The notes: generated by a model from the letters alone, not told the origin. A stretch of DNA of 64,000 nucleotides from Bacteroides rodentium JCM 16496 (GCF_000614125.1 NZ_BAKJ01000009.1:55211-119210); one strand, 5' to 3'. Numbered from the stretch's first letter, positions 1-9,733 are shown. A program made the numbers and translations.

Positions 1-160
1 GTTTTGATTTCATTATCGTGTGGTTTTATCAGGAATGATATATTGTTTTTCTATGTAACAGTCTGAGAGGGCTGAATGTTTTTGTTTTTCTGCGGAAAGA
101 AAAATATGGAAGAAGGAAATGGCTGTGTTGATACTTAAAAAATGGGGGTATGTCAAAATT

Positions 161-250
161 CACCACAGATTACACGGATTAACACAGAATGAGCTTAATC
201 GACAGATAATCAAAGATGCTTATCTGTGCAAATCTGTGTAATCTGTGGTG
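161..250. repeat. 90-bp palindromic repeat, copy A
   Basis: Begins CACCACAGATTACACGG and ends with the inverse AATCTGTGTAATCTGTGGTG, so it can fold into one long hairpin. Nearly identical copies lie at 14101-14190 and 38668-38757; the core differs only by GACAGA here against TACTGA there. The flanks here (TGTCAAAA upstream, TCGACACACCC downstream) are a decayed version of the longer arms of the 38.7-kb copy. No gene is seen in 1-328. Confidence 0.9.
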
Positions 251-328
251 AATACCAGTTTCGACACACCCTCGGATATTGGAGATTACCTTATGAAGAC
301 AAGTGGAAAGTGGACACTGGCATGTCTG

Positions 329-1015
329 CTATTGTAATTTAAACATTACGGGAACTGTGAATTTACAACGGACCGGTTTGCCTCGTTGCTCACCGGGTTT
401 CCATTTGGGCATGGTGGAAATCACACGGATAGCTTCTTTGTCCAGATAGGGATCTACGCCTCTTACTACTTTTACATCTACGATGCTGCCGTCTTTGTTG
501 ACAACAAATTGTACTATTACGCGCCCCTGGGTTCCGGTCTCTTGTGCAATAGTCGGGTATTTTATACTCTTACCCAGATATTGTATCAGACTCATGCCAT
601 TATAAGAAAACTCGGGATTCTTCTCTACAACTTCAAAAATCTCATCCTCTACCGGAATCTCTTCATCTACGGTTGGAGATATGGGTTTGATGATTACAGC
701 TTCACCGATTTCTTCGGAAGAGGCAATGGTTGTTTCTTTCACATTGTCATTATCATCCACAATTGTCAATACTTCGGCAATTGCAGGAGCTTGAGGGGGT
801 GGTGGAGCTACTAATTCGGGTTGCTCCGTGATAGGAATTTCAATTTCCTGCTCAAATACGTTCTCGGTAATAGCACCGCTCATGTCAATCCTAACATCAC
901 GCTTCGACCATTCAAATGCAACGAACATGAAGACCAGCACAATTACATAACCTACAAGTAGCCAACTTGACTTCTTGTTTTCCAGGCTTGCTTTGGATGT
1001 TTTCTTGATTTCCAT
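329..1015 (-). CDS. tonB: TonB family energy transducer
   Basis: 228-aa TonB-type protein that couples the inner-membrane proton motive force to outer-membrane TonB-dependent receptors. Visible: a short cytoplasmic N-terminus, one membrane helix near residues 18-35 (WLLVGYVIVLVFMFVAF), a proline-rich and acidic periplasmic linker (VAPPPPQAPAIAE near residue 70) and a C-terminal TonB domain of about 90 residues containing YPTIAQETGTQGRVIVQF and KWKPGEQRGKPV. Length and order fit the Bacteroidetes single-helix TonB form. Several TonB receptors occur in this window, but nothing links this copy to one of them. It is monocistronic or read from the sRNA side; the spacer to the response regulator holds a terminator. 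Family call is secure, partner unknown. Confidence 0.93.
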   Translation of the reverse strand: MEIKKTSKASLENKKSSWLLVGYVIVLVFMFVAFEWSKRDVRIDMSGAITENVFEQEIEIPITEQPELVAPPPPQAPAIAEVLTIVDDNDNVKETTIASSEEIGEAVIIKPISPTVDEEIPVEDEIFEVVEKNPEFSYNGMSLIQYLGKSIKYPTIAQETGTQGRVIVQFVVNKDGSIVDVKVVRGVDPYLDKEAIRVISTMPKWKPGEQRGKPVRCKFTVPVMFKLQ

Positions 1016-1225
1016 AATTTACAAGATTATTACCGTATAATGGTTGTCGCGAAACTAACATTATACAGATGTGATTAGTAAAATCATAAAACATGCGTGC
1101 CCACTTGTTTCTGTATTAAAGATAAGAAAATGAATGTTATGTTGGTGTTTGATATGTAGTTATATATAATTTTTTAAATTTGCTTTGATAATTTTTCTGC
1201 TTGTGGATTAAATAGTGTTGATATG

Positions 1226-1266
1226 TAAAAAGCACTTCCAACGTTCGCTTACGGAGGAAGTGCTTC
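1226..1266 (-). terminator. rho-independent terminator
   Basis: Minus-strand stem AAGCACTTCC paired with GGAAGTGCTT around a 16-nt loop, followed by TTTTT. It ends the candidate sRNA and could also stop read-through from the regulator genes. Confidence 0.8.
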
Positions 1267-1333
1267 ACACAAAAACTAAACTAGACTTAACTAAACTATT
1301 CTATTGGGGGAGTTTCACAACTCCTATCTGTTC
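1226..1333 (-). ncRNA. candidate small RNA between tonB and the LytTR regulator
   Basis: A complete transcription unit without a convincing ORF. On the minus strand a Bacteroides promoter (TTTTGC near 1370-1365, TATCTTTG at 1345-1338, about 20 bp apart) predicts a start near 1333. The transcript would run about 105 nt, with a small hairpin AGGAGTTGTGAAACTCC near 1325-1305, and end in a 10-bp stem (AAGCACTTCC/GGAAGTGCTT) followed by a T-run. It could instead be a leader or terminator remnant of the neighbouring operon. Function unknown. Confidence 0.55.
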
Positions 1334-1337
1334 GGTG

Positions 1338-1370
1338 CAAAGATAAAAAAACATATTTTAATATGCAAAA
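1338..1370 (-). promoter_or_regulatory. Bacteroides-type promoter of the candidate sRNA
   Basis: -7 element TATCTTTG (1345-1338) with an upstream TTTTGC (1370-1365) at about 20-bp spacing. This fits the sigma-ABfr consensus TTTG/TAnnTTTG. Confidence 0.65.
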
Positions 1371-1427
1371 GGATTCTATAATAAATCGACGTTTTTTCCG
1401 ATTTTATCGACGGATTGGTCGATTTTT

Positions 1428-2129
1428 TTAGCTTCTTTGGTCTAAAAATTCTTGAAAAGCTTGTTTATAGCTGTCACTTATCGGGATGTAATTCTTTCCG
1501 AACACGATGCGGCCACGGTCTATAATACGTATTTTATCCTTCTGAACAATGTAGGAACGGTGGACGCGCATGAAACGCGAAGCAGGCAGAAGTTCCTCCA
1601 TTGCCTTCATGCTCATGAGAGACAAGATAGGCTTGGGAGAATCCTCCTCGTAGATTTTGAGATAGTCTTTCAGCCCCTCTATGTACAGAATTTTACTCAG
1701 TTCGATTTGCACCAGCTTATACTCGCTCTTTACGAAGATGCTCTGAATCTCTTCCTTGGGCTGTTGCAGCAATTCGAACCATTGCACAGCCTTGTTGGCA
1801 GCCTGCAGAAAGTCGACGTAGGAGATGGGTTTCAGCAGGTAGTCCAGCGCATTGACTTTGTAGCCGTCTATGGCATACTGGTCGAAGGCGGTGGTAAAGA
1901 CAATGCGGGTGCTGGAATCGACCATCTTCGAAAATTCCAGTCCGTTCAGTTCGGGCATCTGGATGTCTAGGAAAAGCAGGTCGATGTGCTTCTCGGGCAA
2001 CTCCTTGATGGCTTGCACGGCACTGGAGTATTTACCGACCAACTCCAGAAACGGGGTCTTGTTGACGTAGCTTTCCAGCAACCCCAGGGCGAGGGGCTCG
2101 TCGTCTACAATGGCGCACTTCAGATTCAT
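1428..2129 (-). CDS. LytTR-family response regulator
   Basis: 233-aa two-component regulator. The N-terminal receiver domain (residues 1-120) has the acidic pair DDE near residue 9, the phospho-acceptor Asp in LLFLDIQMPELNG (about residue 55) and the conserved Lys in LLKPISY. The C-terminal LytTR DNA-binding domain (about 130-233) contains MRVHRSYIVQKDKI, the usual signature, and YIPISDSYKQAF. It overlaps the upstream kinase by 4 bp, so the two are translationally coupled. The LytTR/LytS pair sits directly downstream of a same-strand MacB-like efflux operon, which is its likely but unproven target. Confidence 0.95.
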   Translation of the reverse strand: MNLKCAIVDDEPLALGLLESYVNKTPFLELVGKYSSAVQAIKELPEKHIDLLFLDIQMPELNGLEFSKMVDSSTRIVFTTAFDQYAIDGYKVNALDYLLKPISYVDFLQAANKAVQWFELLQQPKEEIQSIFVKSEYKLVQIELSKILYIEGLKDYLKIYEEDSPKPILSLMSMKAMEELLPASRFMRVHRSYIVQKDKIRIIDRGRIVFGKNYIPISDSYKQAFQEFLDQRS

Positions 2130-3193
2130 ATCTTTATAATTAAAATAGATTTATACTCTTTCATGTCCTCACTCACTCCTTGCTGCCAGTCGTAATGGCC
2201 GGGATAGGTCAGCTCCAGACGCTTGCGCACTTGTTCCAGCCCGATGCCGCTTCCACTCTTGTCTGCCACGCTTTTGGGATGATAGCTGTTGGTTATTTCG
2301 CAACGTATCTCTCCGGGGCTTTCACTGAAGTGGATACGGATAAAGCTGGGCTCGGTGGGGGAGATGCCATGCTTGAAGGCATTCTCTATGAGGGAAATAA
2401 AGATGAGCGGAGCTATTTCAGTACGGCTGTCCGGTCGGACGTCTATCTTTGTTTCCACACGGACGTTGGCGGAGAGGCGGATGCGCATTAGTTCGATGTA
2501 GTTGCGGATGAAGTCCATCTCCTTGTCCAGGGTGACGAAGTTCTGCTGATTGTCATACAGCACATGGCGCAGCAGCCGGCTCAGTTCCTGCACGGCAGTT
2601 TGTGCTTTGTCGGCATCGAAGGCGATGAGGGCGTAGATGTTGTTCAGCGTATTGAGCAGGAAGTGCGGGTTGAGCTGGTTACGCAGGTTCTTCAACTCGG
2701 CTTCCGTGCGGCTTTTCTCGGCTTCCCGGCGGGCGGCGTCCATCTGCGTCCAGCGGCGGCTTAGCTTGATGGCAGCGCTAAGGCCGGCAGTGAGAATCAT
2801 GGTCGAGACGTCGCGCAAGATGAATATCCATTTGGGAGGACCCATGTGCTGACCGTCATCATCGCTGCGCAGATGGTTCTGGAATGTGTATTCTTGCCAA
2901 AGGTGGGCGCCGGTGGTAATGCAGATGATGAGCAGTGTGTTCAGCAGGAGATATTGCCGGATGCGTCCCTCGAACAAGTAGCGGGGAATGAGGAGGCAGT
3001 AGTTGATGTAGAATACAAGGAAGAACGAGAGGGTGCTGCTGCTACCGTGGCGCAGATAGTCCGCGAGGCTGATGTTGAAACCGCTGCGTGTCATCATCAG
3101 AAAGGGGAAGCCGATGACGATACCCCAGACAATGATGTGTATCAGGGTTTCGATGCCGCGGCGGCGTGGGTTAGGGAGCTGTTGTTTCATCAT
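2126..3193 (-). CDS. LytS/YehU-like sensor histidine kinase
   Basis: 355-aa membrane kinase. Four hydrophobic segments (roughly residues 18-35, 50-68, 83-100, 125-145) lead into a short coiled linker and a His_kinase domain (PF06580 type) with the phospho-acceptor motif NQLNPHFLLNTLNNIYAL near residue 195. A HATPase_c domain follows, with LIFISLIENAFKHG (N-box) and GSGIGLEQVRKRL (G-box). It has no PAS or other recognisable input domain, so the signal is probably sensed by the membrane part. Its stop overlaps the start of the LytTR regulator by 4 bp. The 267-bp gap upstream holds tandem repeats. Confidence 0.94.
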   Translation of the reverse strand: MMKQQLPNPRRRGIETLIHIIVWGIVIGFPFLMMTRSGFNISLADYLRHGSSSTLSFFLVFYINYCLLIPRYLFEGRIRQYLLLNTLLIICITTGAHLWQEYTFQNHLRSDDDGQHMGPPKWIFILRDVSTMILTAGLSAAIKLSRRWTQMDAARREAEKSRTEAELKNLRNQLNPHFLLNTLNNIYALIAFDADKAQTAVQELSRLLRHVLYDNQQNFVTLDKEMDFIRNYIELMRIRLSANVRVETKIDVRPDSRTEIAPLIFISLIENAFKHGISPTEPSFIRIHFSESPGEIRCEITNSYHPKSVADKSGSGIGLEQVRKRLELTYPGHYDWQQGVSEDMKEYKSILIIKI

Positions 3194-3260
3194 GATACAA
3201 AGATACGGATTTTAATGGATATTGGAAATATCCGCTGCCTGCGAAGCAAATCTCTGTTCG

Positions 3261-3346
3261 CAGGTTGCGGATAAGCGTTTCCAGGTTGCGGATATGTATC
3301 CCAAGCTTGCGGATGTCTATCCCAAAGCTTGGGATAGAGATTATCC
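3261..3346. repeat. tandem array, about four 21-bp units
   Basis: Direct repeats starting at 3261, 3282, 3303 and 3324, consensus AGGTTGCGGATATGTATCCC, the last unit degenerate. Units 3 and 4 also make a palindrome, TATCCCAAAGCTTGGGATA. It lies between the kinase start and the MacB permease stop, where the kinase promoter should be. Confidence 0.85.
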
Positions 3347-3377
3347 TTAATTCGGCATAACTTTTCTCTTTATTGGC

Positions 3378-3421
3378 AGAAAGTTTTTTCTTAATACTTA
3401 GAAAGTTTTTCTTTAATACTT
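3378..3421. repeat. two 22-bp direct repeats
   Basis: AGAAAGTTTTTTCTTAATAC plus TT at 3378-3399 is repeated with one shifted base at 3400-3421. It is a second, unrelated array immediately next to the 21-bp one. Confidence 0.85.
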
Positions 3422-3460
3422 AGGATGTGTTTTGATAACTTCTGGCAAGAGGGAGATAGG

Positions 3461-4681
3461 TTATTCGTAGCGTATGGCTTCTATCGGGTCGAGGTCCGCA
3501 GCTTTCTTGGCAGGATACCAACCGAAGAACACTCCGGTGACGGTACATACGGCGAAGGAGAGGAATACGCTCCACGGCTGGATGAAGATGGGCCAGTGGG
3601 CAACGCTTTTCACTATCCAGCTGGCTCCGCATCCGATGATGACGCCGATGATGCCTCCGGTGATGCTGATAAGGATGGCTTCGATGAGGAACTGGCTCAA
3701 GATGTCGACACCGCGGGCACCTACACTCATGCGCAGACCGATTTCGCGCGTGCGCTCCGTCACCGATACGTACATGATGTTCATAATGCCGATGCCGCCC
3801 ACTACGAGCGAGATGCCGGCGATGCAGGCAAGCAGCGTGGTCATCAGGTCGGTGGTGGAGTTCAGCATGGTGCTGAGTTCCTGCTGGCTGCGGATGGTGA
3901 AGTCGTCGTCGTCACTCTCCTTCAGCTTGTGGTTACGGCGCAGTATCTCGGTGATTTCGTCGGTGGCATTGTCCGTCATGTCCTCGGTGAGGGCGGAGGC
4001 GAAGATGCCGCTAAGGTAGGTCTGTGCCAGCAGGCGTTTCATCACGGTGCTGTAAGGGGCAAGCACTACGTCGTCCTGGTCCATGCCCATGGAGTTGTAG
4101 CCTTTGGACTTCAGCACGCCCACCACGCGGAAGGGCACTTGGTTGAAGCGGATAATGCGCCCCACGGGGTCCTCTCCACCGGGGAAGAGGTTGTCTTGGA
4201 TGGTCTTTCCGATGACGCACACCTTGGCGGAGGTCTGTATGTCGGCTTCGGTAAACATCTCGCCGTTCTCCACGCTGAGCTGCCGGATTTCGAGATAGTC
4301 CGTACCCACGCCGCTCACGGAGGAGGGGTAGTTGTTGTTGCCCGCGATGAGTTGTCCGCTGGAAGATACGTTGGGGCTGACGGCAGCCAGAAAGTTGGTT
4401 TCGTTTCGCAGGGCTTCGTAGTCGGTCAGCTTCAAGGTCTGCATGGCGCTGGGGTCTTGGCGGACACCGCCGCGCATGTCGGCACCGGGGTGAATCATAA
4501 TCATGTTGGAGCCCATCTCGGAGATTTGCGCCTGGATGCTTTTCTTCGAACCTTGTCCGATGGCAAGCATCGTGATGACGGATGCCACGCCGATGATGAT
4601 GCCCAGCATGGTGAGGAATGCGCGCAGCTTGTTGTTGTTCAAGGCTCGCAAGGCTATTTTGAAAAGGTTTGTTCCGTTCAT
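3461..4681 (-). CDS. MacB-type ABC transporter permease
   Basis: 406-aa permease of the MacB/FtsX class. One N-terminal helix (about residues 20-42, LRAFLTMLGIIIGVASVITML) is followed by a large periplasmic MacB_PCD domain (about 43-275). Three C-terminal helices carry the FtsX signature GGIGIMNIMYVSVTERTREI near residue 295. In tripartite MacAB-TolC systems this protein works as a mechanotransmitter, driving export from the periplasm through TolC. It lies 53 bp downstream of its ATPase, with the fusion protein and TolC-like gene upstream on the same strand. Substrate unknown; a peptide, macrolide or lipid are all possible. Confidence 0.93.
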   Translation of the reverse strand: MNGTNLFKIALRALNNNKLRAFLTMLGIIIGVASVITMLAIGQGSKKSIQAQISEMGSNMIMIHPGADMRGGVRQDPSAMQTLKLTDYEALRNETNFLAAVSPNVSSSGQLIAGNNNYPSSVSGVGTDYLEIRQLSVENGEMFTEADIQTSAKVCVIGKTIQDNLFPGGEDPVGRIIRFNQVPFRVVGVLKSKGYNSMGMDQDDVVLAPYSTVMKRLLAQTYLSGIFASALTEDMTDNATDEITEILRRNHKLKESDDDDFTIRSQQELSTMLNSTTDLMTTLLACIAGISLVVGGIGIMNIMYVSVTERTREIGLRMSVGARGVDILSQFLIEAILISITGGIIGVIIGCGASWIVKSVAHWPIFIQPWSVFLSFAVCTVTGVFFGWYPAKKAADLDPIEAIRYE

Positions 4682-4734
4682 ATCGTTTTAATGGAAAGTT
4701 TAAAATTAATCCCTAATCCTTAATCCCTTATCCC

Positions 4735-5480
4735 TCATTCCTCCTCCTGCTTAGGCAATGCTGCCAGGGCTTCGGCTGCATTCTGGATTTGGGTGTTGAT
4801 GGTGTCGTCCTTGATTTGCCCGTCGCGCAGCACGATGTTGCGGCTGCTGTACTGGGCTATTTCGGGGTTGTGGGTGACGAAGATAATGGTGCGTCCTTCG
4901 GCATGCAGCTTTTGGAACAGTACCAGAATCTCGAAAGAGGTGCGGGTGTCCAGGTTACCCGTAGCTTCGTCTGCCAGGATAACGGCGGGATTGTTCACCA
5001 GGCGCGGGCGATGGCTACGCGTTGCATCTGACCGCCGGACATCTGATTGGACTTATGTTCCAGTCGGTCGCCCAGCCCCACGGCTTGCAGGGCTTCGATG
5101 GCACGTCTCCGCCTTTCGGAAGCCGAGACGGAGGAGTTGTACATCAGCGGTAGCTCCACATTCTCCACGGCAGTGGTTTTGGGCAGCAGGTTGTAGCTCT
5201 GGAATACGAAGCCGATTTTACGGTTGCGCAGTACGGCGCGTTGAGGCTTGCTCATGGTGCGTACGGAGATGCCGTCCAACAGGTATTCGCCGCTGGTGGG
5301 CGTGTCCAGGCAGCCGAGGGTATTCAGCAAAGTAGACTTTCCGGAGCCCGATGTACCCATGATGGTGACAAACTCGCCTTCGCGGATGGTGAACGAGACG
5401 CCTCGCAGGGCATGCACGGTTTCGTCCCCCACCTGGAAGTTGCGTTTGATATTTTGAAGTTCAATGACTGCTTTACTCAT
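4735..5480 (-). CDS. MacB-type ABC ATPase, frameshifted
   Basis: ATP-binding subunit partnering the permease. Visible: Walker A GTSGSGKSTLL (about residue 42), Q-loop FVFQSYNLLP, signature [14 protein letters not shown], Walker B VILADEATGNLD, H-loop FVTHNPE. Reading breaks right after the signature: the frame ends ...AIARAW-stop near 4995, and the rest resumes as NNPAVILADEATG in the next frame. Restoring one C at about 5001-5002 (GCC CTG GTG) gives a continuous protein of about 248 aa, normal for LolD/MacB ATPases. This is one of 23 similar breaks in the window and is probably a sequence error. Confidence 0.92.
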
Positions 5481-5555
5481 AATTATTTTTCTTATTTTGT
5501 TAGTTGGGTTTCACCACAGCTTGCACAAATTTTATTTTATAACTGATACTATCTC

Positions 5556-5696
5556 AATTCTCCTCCTCCGGGGAGGAGGAGTACCCGAAGGGGGAGGTGG
5601 TAGCGATACACAGAAGATTTATTCTCTGTCATACATAGTTTTATGTTCTCTACCACCCCGCCCTTCGGGCACCCCTCCTCCCAGGAGGAGGGGAAT
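5556..5696. repeat. paired-palindrome (BIME-like) element, copy 1
   Basis: Two different short palindromes face each other: CTCCTCCTCCGGGGAGGAGG at the left, then TACCCGAAGGGGGAGGTGGTA, and a near-complementary right half with CTACCACCCCGCCCTTCGGG and CCCCTCCTCCCAGGAGGAGG. The ends are AATT. The same element in the opposite orientation lies at 57486-57628; only the central ~45 bp differ. Here it lies inside the efflux operon between the fusion-protein and ATPase genes. Confidence 0.88.
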
Positions 5697-5763
5697 TTGA
5701 GTTACTTCCCTGGAAAGTATCTGTGTTGTTGTGCCTCTGTTTTCTCCTCGAAACATTAAATTA

Positions 5764-6986
5764 TTATTTTTTCTTCTTACTCCCCGGAGGCCGGGCATGA
5801 ACGGACTCTTCTCACCGCCGGGAGCTTCCTGGCTCATGTCCGGAGCGCCGCTGCCGGGCATGCTGCCGATGGTGGCTTCGGTCACCACTACGGTACCCTC
5901 GCTAATGCCGCTGATAATTTCCGTGTTGACTCCGTTGGAGATACCTATCTTCACCGGATGGGCGGTAAAGGTGTTGCCTTCGCGGGTCCAGAGTTTATGT
6001 TCCCCTTCGCAATCCTTCACGATATCATTGTCGCCGATAAGCGGTTTTTCGGGGTTGAAACGCAGGGCACGGGCGGGAGCGCACAGCACGTCTTTGCGGT
6101 CGAGGGTGAAGATGGTGACGTTGGCTGTCAGGCGTGGTTTCAGTTTCAGGTCCGGGTTGTGGGCGGAGATGACTACTTCGTAGGTCACAACCGTGCTGGT
6201 ACCGGTGCTCGACGTGCTGCTTGAGCTGGCATCTCCCAGACGAATTTGCGTGACTACCCCTTCGAACACGTCATTCGGGTAGGCGTCTACGGTAAACGTG
6301 GCGCGCTGTCCCTCTTCCACACCGCCTATGTCTGCTTCGTCCACGTCGGCCACAACCTGCATCTGCGTCAGGTCGGCAGCGATGGTGAACAGTGTCGGTG
6401 TCTCGAAGCCGGAAGCCACGGTCTGTCCCTCTTCCACGTCGCGGCTGATGACCACACCGTCGATGGGCGAGGTGATGGTGGCGTAGGAGAGGTTGCGTTC
6501 AGCCTTTGCCAGTGATGCCTGGCTGCTTTCGTAGTTGCTGCGGGCCTTCTCGTAGTTATAGACGGATTGCTCATAGTCCGTGACGGCAATGAGTTGCTTT
6601 TCGTTCAGCGTCTTGTTGCGTTCGTAGAGTTTCTTCTGGTACTCGTATTCGGCCTTTGCACCATTGTAGGCGGCGCGTTGCGAGGCAAGTTCGCTTTGCA
6701 GGGTCACGCGGTCCATCTCGGCAATGAGCTGGCCTTTGGTTACTACGGAATTGTAGTCTACATGAATCTTGTCAATGATACCGCTCACCTGGGTACCCAC
6801 TTCCACTTCCGTCACCGGTTCGATGGTTCCCGTGGCGGTTACGGATTCGGAAATCTCGCCTTTATGGATGGTTGCTGTGGCGTAGGTCACCTTGTGCTTG
6901 GCCTTGGCACCACCGAAGAGCCATACGCCGCCGCCCACTATGACTACGGCAGCTACGGCAATGAGGATGATTCTTTTTTTGTTCAT
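5764..6986 (-). CDS. HlyD/MacA-type membrane fusion protein, frameshifted at its end
   Basis: Periplasmic adaptor linking the MacB-like permease to the TolC-like channel. An N-terminal membrane anchor (residues 5-25) is followed by a first lipoyl half (TATGTIEPVTEVEVGTQVSG), an alpha-helical hairpin (about residues 95-165), a second lipoyl half (SPIDGVVISRDVEEGQTV) and a beta-barrel domain. The C-terminus is Gly/Pro-rich. As read, the frame runs 48 codons past the expected end and through the neighbouring repeat. Restoring one C at about 5789-5790 yields PGPPGSKKKK and a stop at 5764, giving about 407 aa. It is 14 bp downstream of the TolC-like gene. Confidence 0.92.
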
Positions 6987-7000
6987 ATATATATAAGGTA

Positions 7001-8400
7001 TTATAATTCGATTTTTTCTCCTTGATAGAATTTCAGCAGTTGCATGTTCAGTATCGCCATGTATTTGGCTTGCAGTGTCTCCTGCTGTGCGCTGAGCAGA
7101 TTGTTTTTCTCAGTCAGCAGTTCTACGGTATTCTTCATGCCCAGGTTGAACTGCTCCTGAATCAGTTCATAGCTGGTCTGCGTACTTTTCAGTTTCTCCG
7201 TGGCGGCGGCGTAGCGCTGCTGGGCGCTGTTGGCATCGAGCCAGAGGGTTTCGATGGTTTTGTACAGCGTTTTCTGGTCGTCCAGCAGGTCCAGTTCGCT
7301 GGTCTGCTTCTGAATCTTGGCTTTCTCTACGGCACTCTTGGTCTGCCGGTTGCTGAAGATGGGCACGCTTACGGTGAAGCCCAGCGAGTTGTTCCAGTTC
7401 TGCTTGACTTGCTCGCTGAAGGTGAAGTCGCTGCCGTTGGCATGGCTGGTTCCGATGCCGGCGCTGAGGCTCAGTGTGGCAGATAGCCGGCGCGGGCTAT
7501 TTTGATGTCGAGGTCGGATGTCTGTATATTCAGTTTGCCGGCTTCTATTTCCGGACGGAGCACGAGGGCGGAGCGGTAAACGTCCGTCTTGGTGGGCAGG
7601 GGTGCCAGTACGTTTTCCGTGCCGAGGGCGGGGATGTAGAGGTTCATCTCGGATTCGCCGTCCAGTTCCAGGAGTTGTTTCAGTTGCAGTTTGTAGTCTT
7701 GCAGGGTGGCTTGTGCGGTCACCAGTTGGTACTTGTCGGTGCTTACCTGCGCTTCCAGTTGTGCCAGGTCGCTCTTGGCGATACTTCCTGCTTCGAGCAG
7801 CTGGCGGGCACGTTCGCATTCGGCCCGGCTCACTTCCAGGGTCGATTCGTTCACTTTCACGGCTTCGGCGGCGTAGAGTATCTGCACGTAGGTCTGTGCG
7901 ATGCTTTCTTCGATGCTGTTCTCGCTCTGTGCTACGCTAAGTTCGGCAATGCGGTTGTTCAGCTGTTGCTGCTTGATGGTGTTAAGGCGCTTCCCGCCGT
8001 TGTAGAGGGTCCAGTTGGCGTCGATGCCGTAGCTGCCGTTGTACGAAGTCTTGCTCTGGCTGCTGGTGATGTTGTCGCCGTCGATGATGGTGTTTGTCTC
8101 GCTCTTCGGGCGATTCACGACACGCTGGCCCACACTGGCCGAAAGGCTGGGGAAGAGGGCGGCCCGGGCGGTTTTTACATCTACCTGGGCACTTTCCGCG
8201 CTGAGGCGGTTCTTGCGGATGGTGATGTTCTGTTGCAGGGCATAGTCGATGCAGGCCTGGAGGTCCCATTGGGCAGGCAGGCTGTCGGCAGGCTGTCCGT
8301 AGCTGCCGGACATCTGCGCGGGAGCATTGCTTTGGGCGGATGCCCCCATGCAGCTGGTCAGGCATAGCGTTATCACTGTCAATCTTCTTACGTTCATCAT
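7001..8400 (-). CDS. TolC-family outer membrane efflux protein, frameshifted
   Basis: Outer-membrane channel component of the tripartite exporter. Signal peptide of about 22 residues (LTVITLCLTSCMGASAQ; the Cys may also serve as a lipobox). Two OEP repeats follow, with the long coiled helices typical of TolC. The first repeat ends ...IKIARAGYLP and the second begins TLSLSAGIGTSHANG. The junction is broken near 7478-7480; one added base (CTG CCN ACA) restores LPTLSLSAG and a protein of about 466 aa, the normal family length. It is the first gene of the operon. Confidence 0.92.
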
Positions 8401-8579
8401 ATCTTCATTGTTCTATGGTTTTTCTGTCTGCAAATGTAGCGGGTAGGATGAAGTGTGGCAAATGGGATAGATGTTGGCTGTGTTTTCCTCGCCCAAAATC
8501 TTTTTTGTACCGATGAATGGGGAAGGGGAAAAGCACTTGCCGCACTTTGCAACGGTAGAACCCCTAAAATGCAGCATTA

Positions 8580-9576
8580 TGGAAATAGTGAAAGGATTGC
8601 CCTACGGTGTAGCCCGCTTCGAACAACTGAGGAACGAGAATTCTTATTATGTGGATAAGACTAGAAGCCGTGGTACAACAACTATTGTTTTGCCGAAGAG
8701 TGTCTGAACCAGTCGCGTATGTTCAACTGTGATATGGTTTACTATTATCTTCGCAGCTGGGTTCTTTACAACCGTTCTCCCAAGGAGATGGTCGATAAGA
8801 ACATTCGCACGGATTACAAAAAGCTGAAGATGTTGGCTGACATAGACCGTGGAAACCAGCGGGAGAACCGTATGAGCGTGATAGAGGAGATAGCCGCTAC
8901 GGGCTACATCCACATGAAACTGAAAACTTACTTTCCCGCCGAGTATGTGACAGAAGATGACAATTTCCGGAGTTTGCTCTATTATTACGGACTGCTTACG
9001 ATGAGCAGCAGCCTGGGGCCTTGGCTGAAGATGGTCATTCCGAATAATTGTGTGAAAGAGCAGTATTGGGCTTTTATGCGCGATTACTTCGACCGTACTT
9101 CCAAAGTGGATAGCGTCTCCTTGCAAAACGAGCTGTTTGCCCTTTCTTTCGATGGTAATTGGCAGCCGTTTATTAGTCTTGTTGCCACCGCTTACAAAGA
9201 AAATTCCTCCGTGCGCGACAGTATTTTAGGCGAGCACAACCTGCAAGGCTTTTTCAAAGCATATCTTGCCATGAACAGCCTTTACCTTGTGGAGCCTGAG
9301 ATAGAGCTTAGCTATGGCTACAGCGACTTCCTGCTCCTGCCCGACAAGATGCGTTACCCGGAGATTCCCCATAGCTACATCCTTGAGCTGAAATACGTGA
9401 AGCCAACCGCCACGGACGAAGAATTAGCTGCCAAGAGCCGTGAGGCTGACGAACAGTTGCGCAAGTACAGCACCGATAAAATTGTGAAGCGGCTTTGTGC
9501 CGGCACCCGGTTGCATCTGGTGAAACTCGTGTTCCGTGGAGCGGAATTGGAAGTGTGTGAAGAGGCCGACATCTGA
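8580..9576 (+). pseudogene. deleted AAA-ATPase/PD-(D/E)XK nuclease family gene
   Basis: The 5' end encodes MEIVKGLPYGVARFEQLRNE followed by NSYYVDKT, the conserved start of the AAA_ATPase-like (DUF1703-linked) family. Right after that Lys-Thr, at about 8655, the sequence jumps out of frame to WYNNYCFAEECL, which normally follows the AAA core. From 8719 on, 285 codons are intact and include the PD-(D/E)XK_9 nuclease part with YSDFLLLPDK and ILELKYVK. The whole P-loop ATPase core (of the order of 200-250 residues) is missing, so this is a real internal deletion, unlike the one-base breaks elsewhere. These genes are multicopy in Bacteroides, so recombination between copies could have made it. 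Confidence 0.82.
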
Positions 9577-9733
9577 CCGATATGAAAAAAATAAGAACCC
9601 GTTGGTGGAATCAACCGCTTTCATATCCCCTTCTTAGAGGTATGCACAGGCTTCATTTTATTCTGTTTGCCGGTTTTCTGCCTGCCTGCTTCCTGTTTTC
9701 CCCCTATCTGCTCCGTGTATATATAGACGGACC

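Noticed and set aside
3425..4723. 432-codon plus-strand open frame opposite the MacB permease
   Set aside because: Antisense shadow of a GC-rich gene; the minus-strand protein has all family motifs and this one has none.
5619..5763. C-terminal extension of the membrane fusion protein through the repeat element
   Set aside because: Produced by a one-base deletion near 5789; the repaired frame ends at 5764 as expected.
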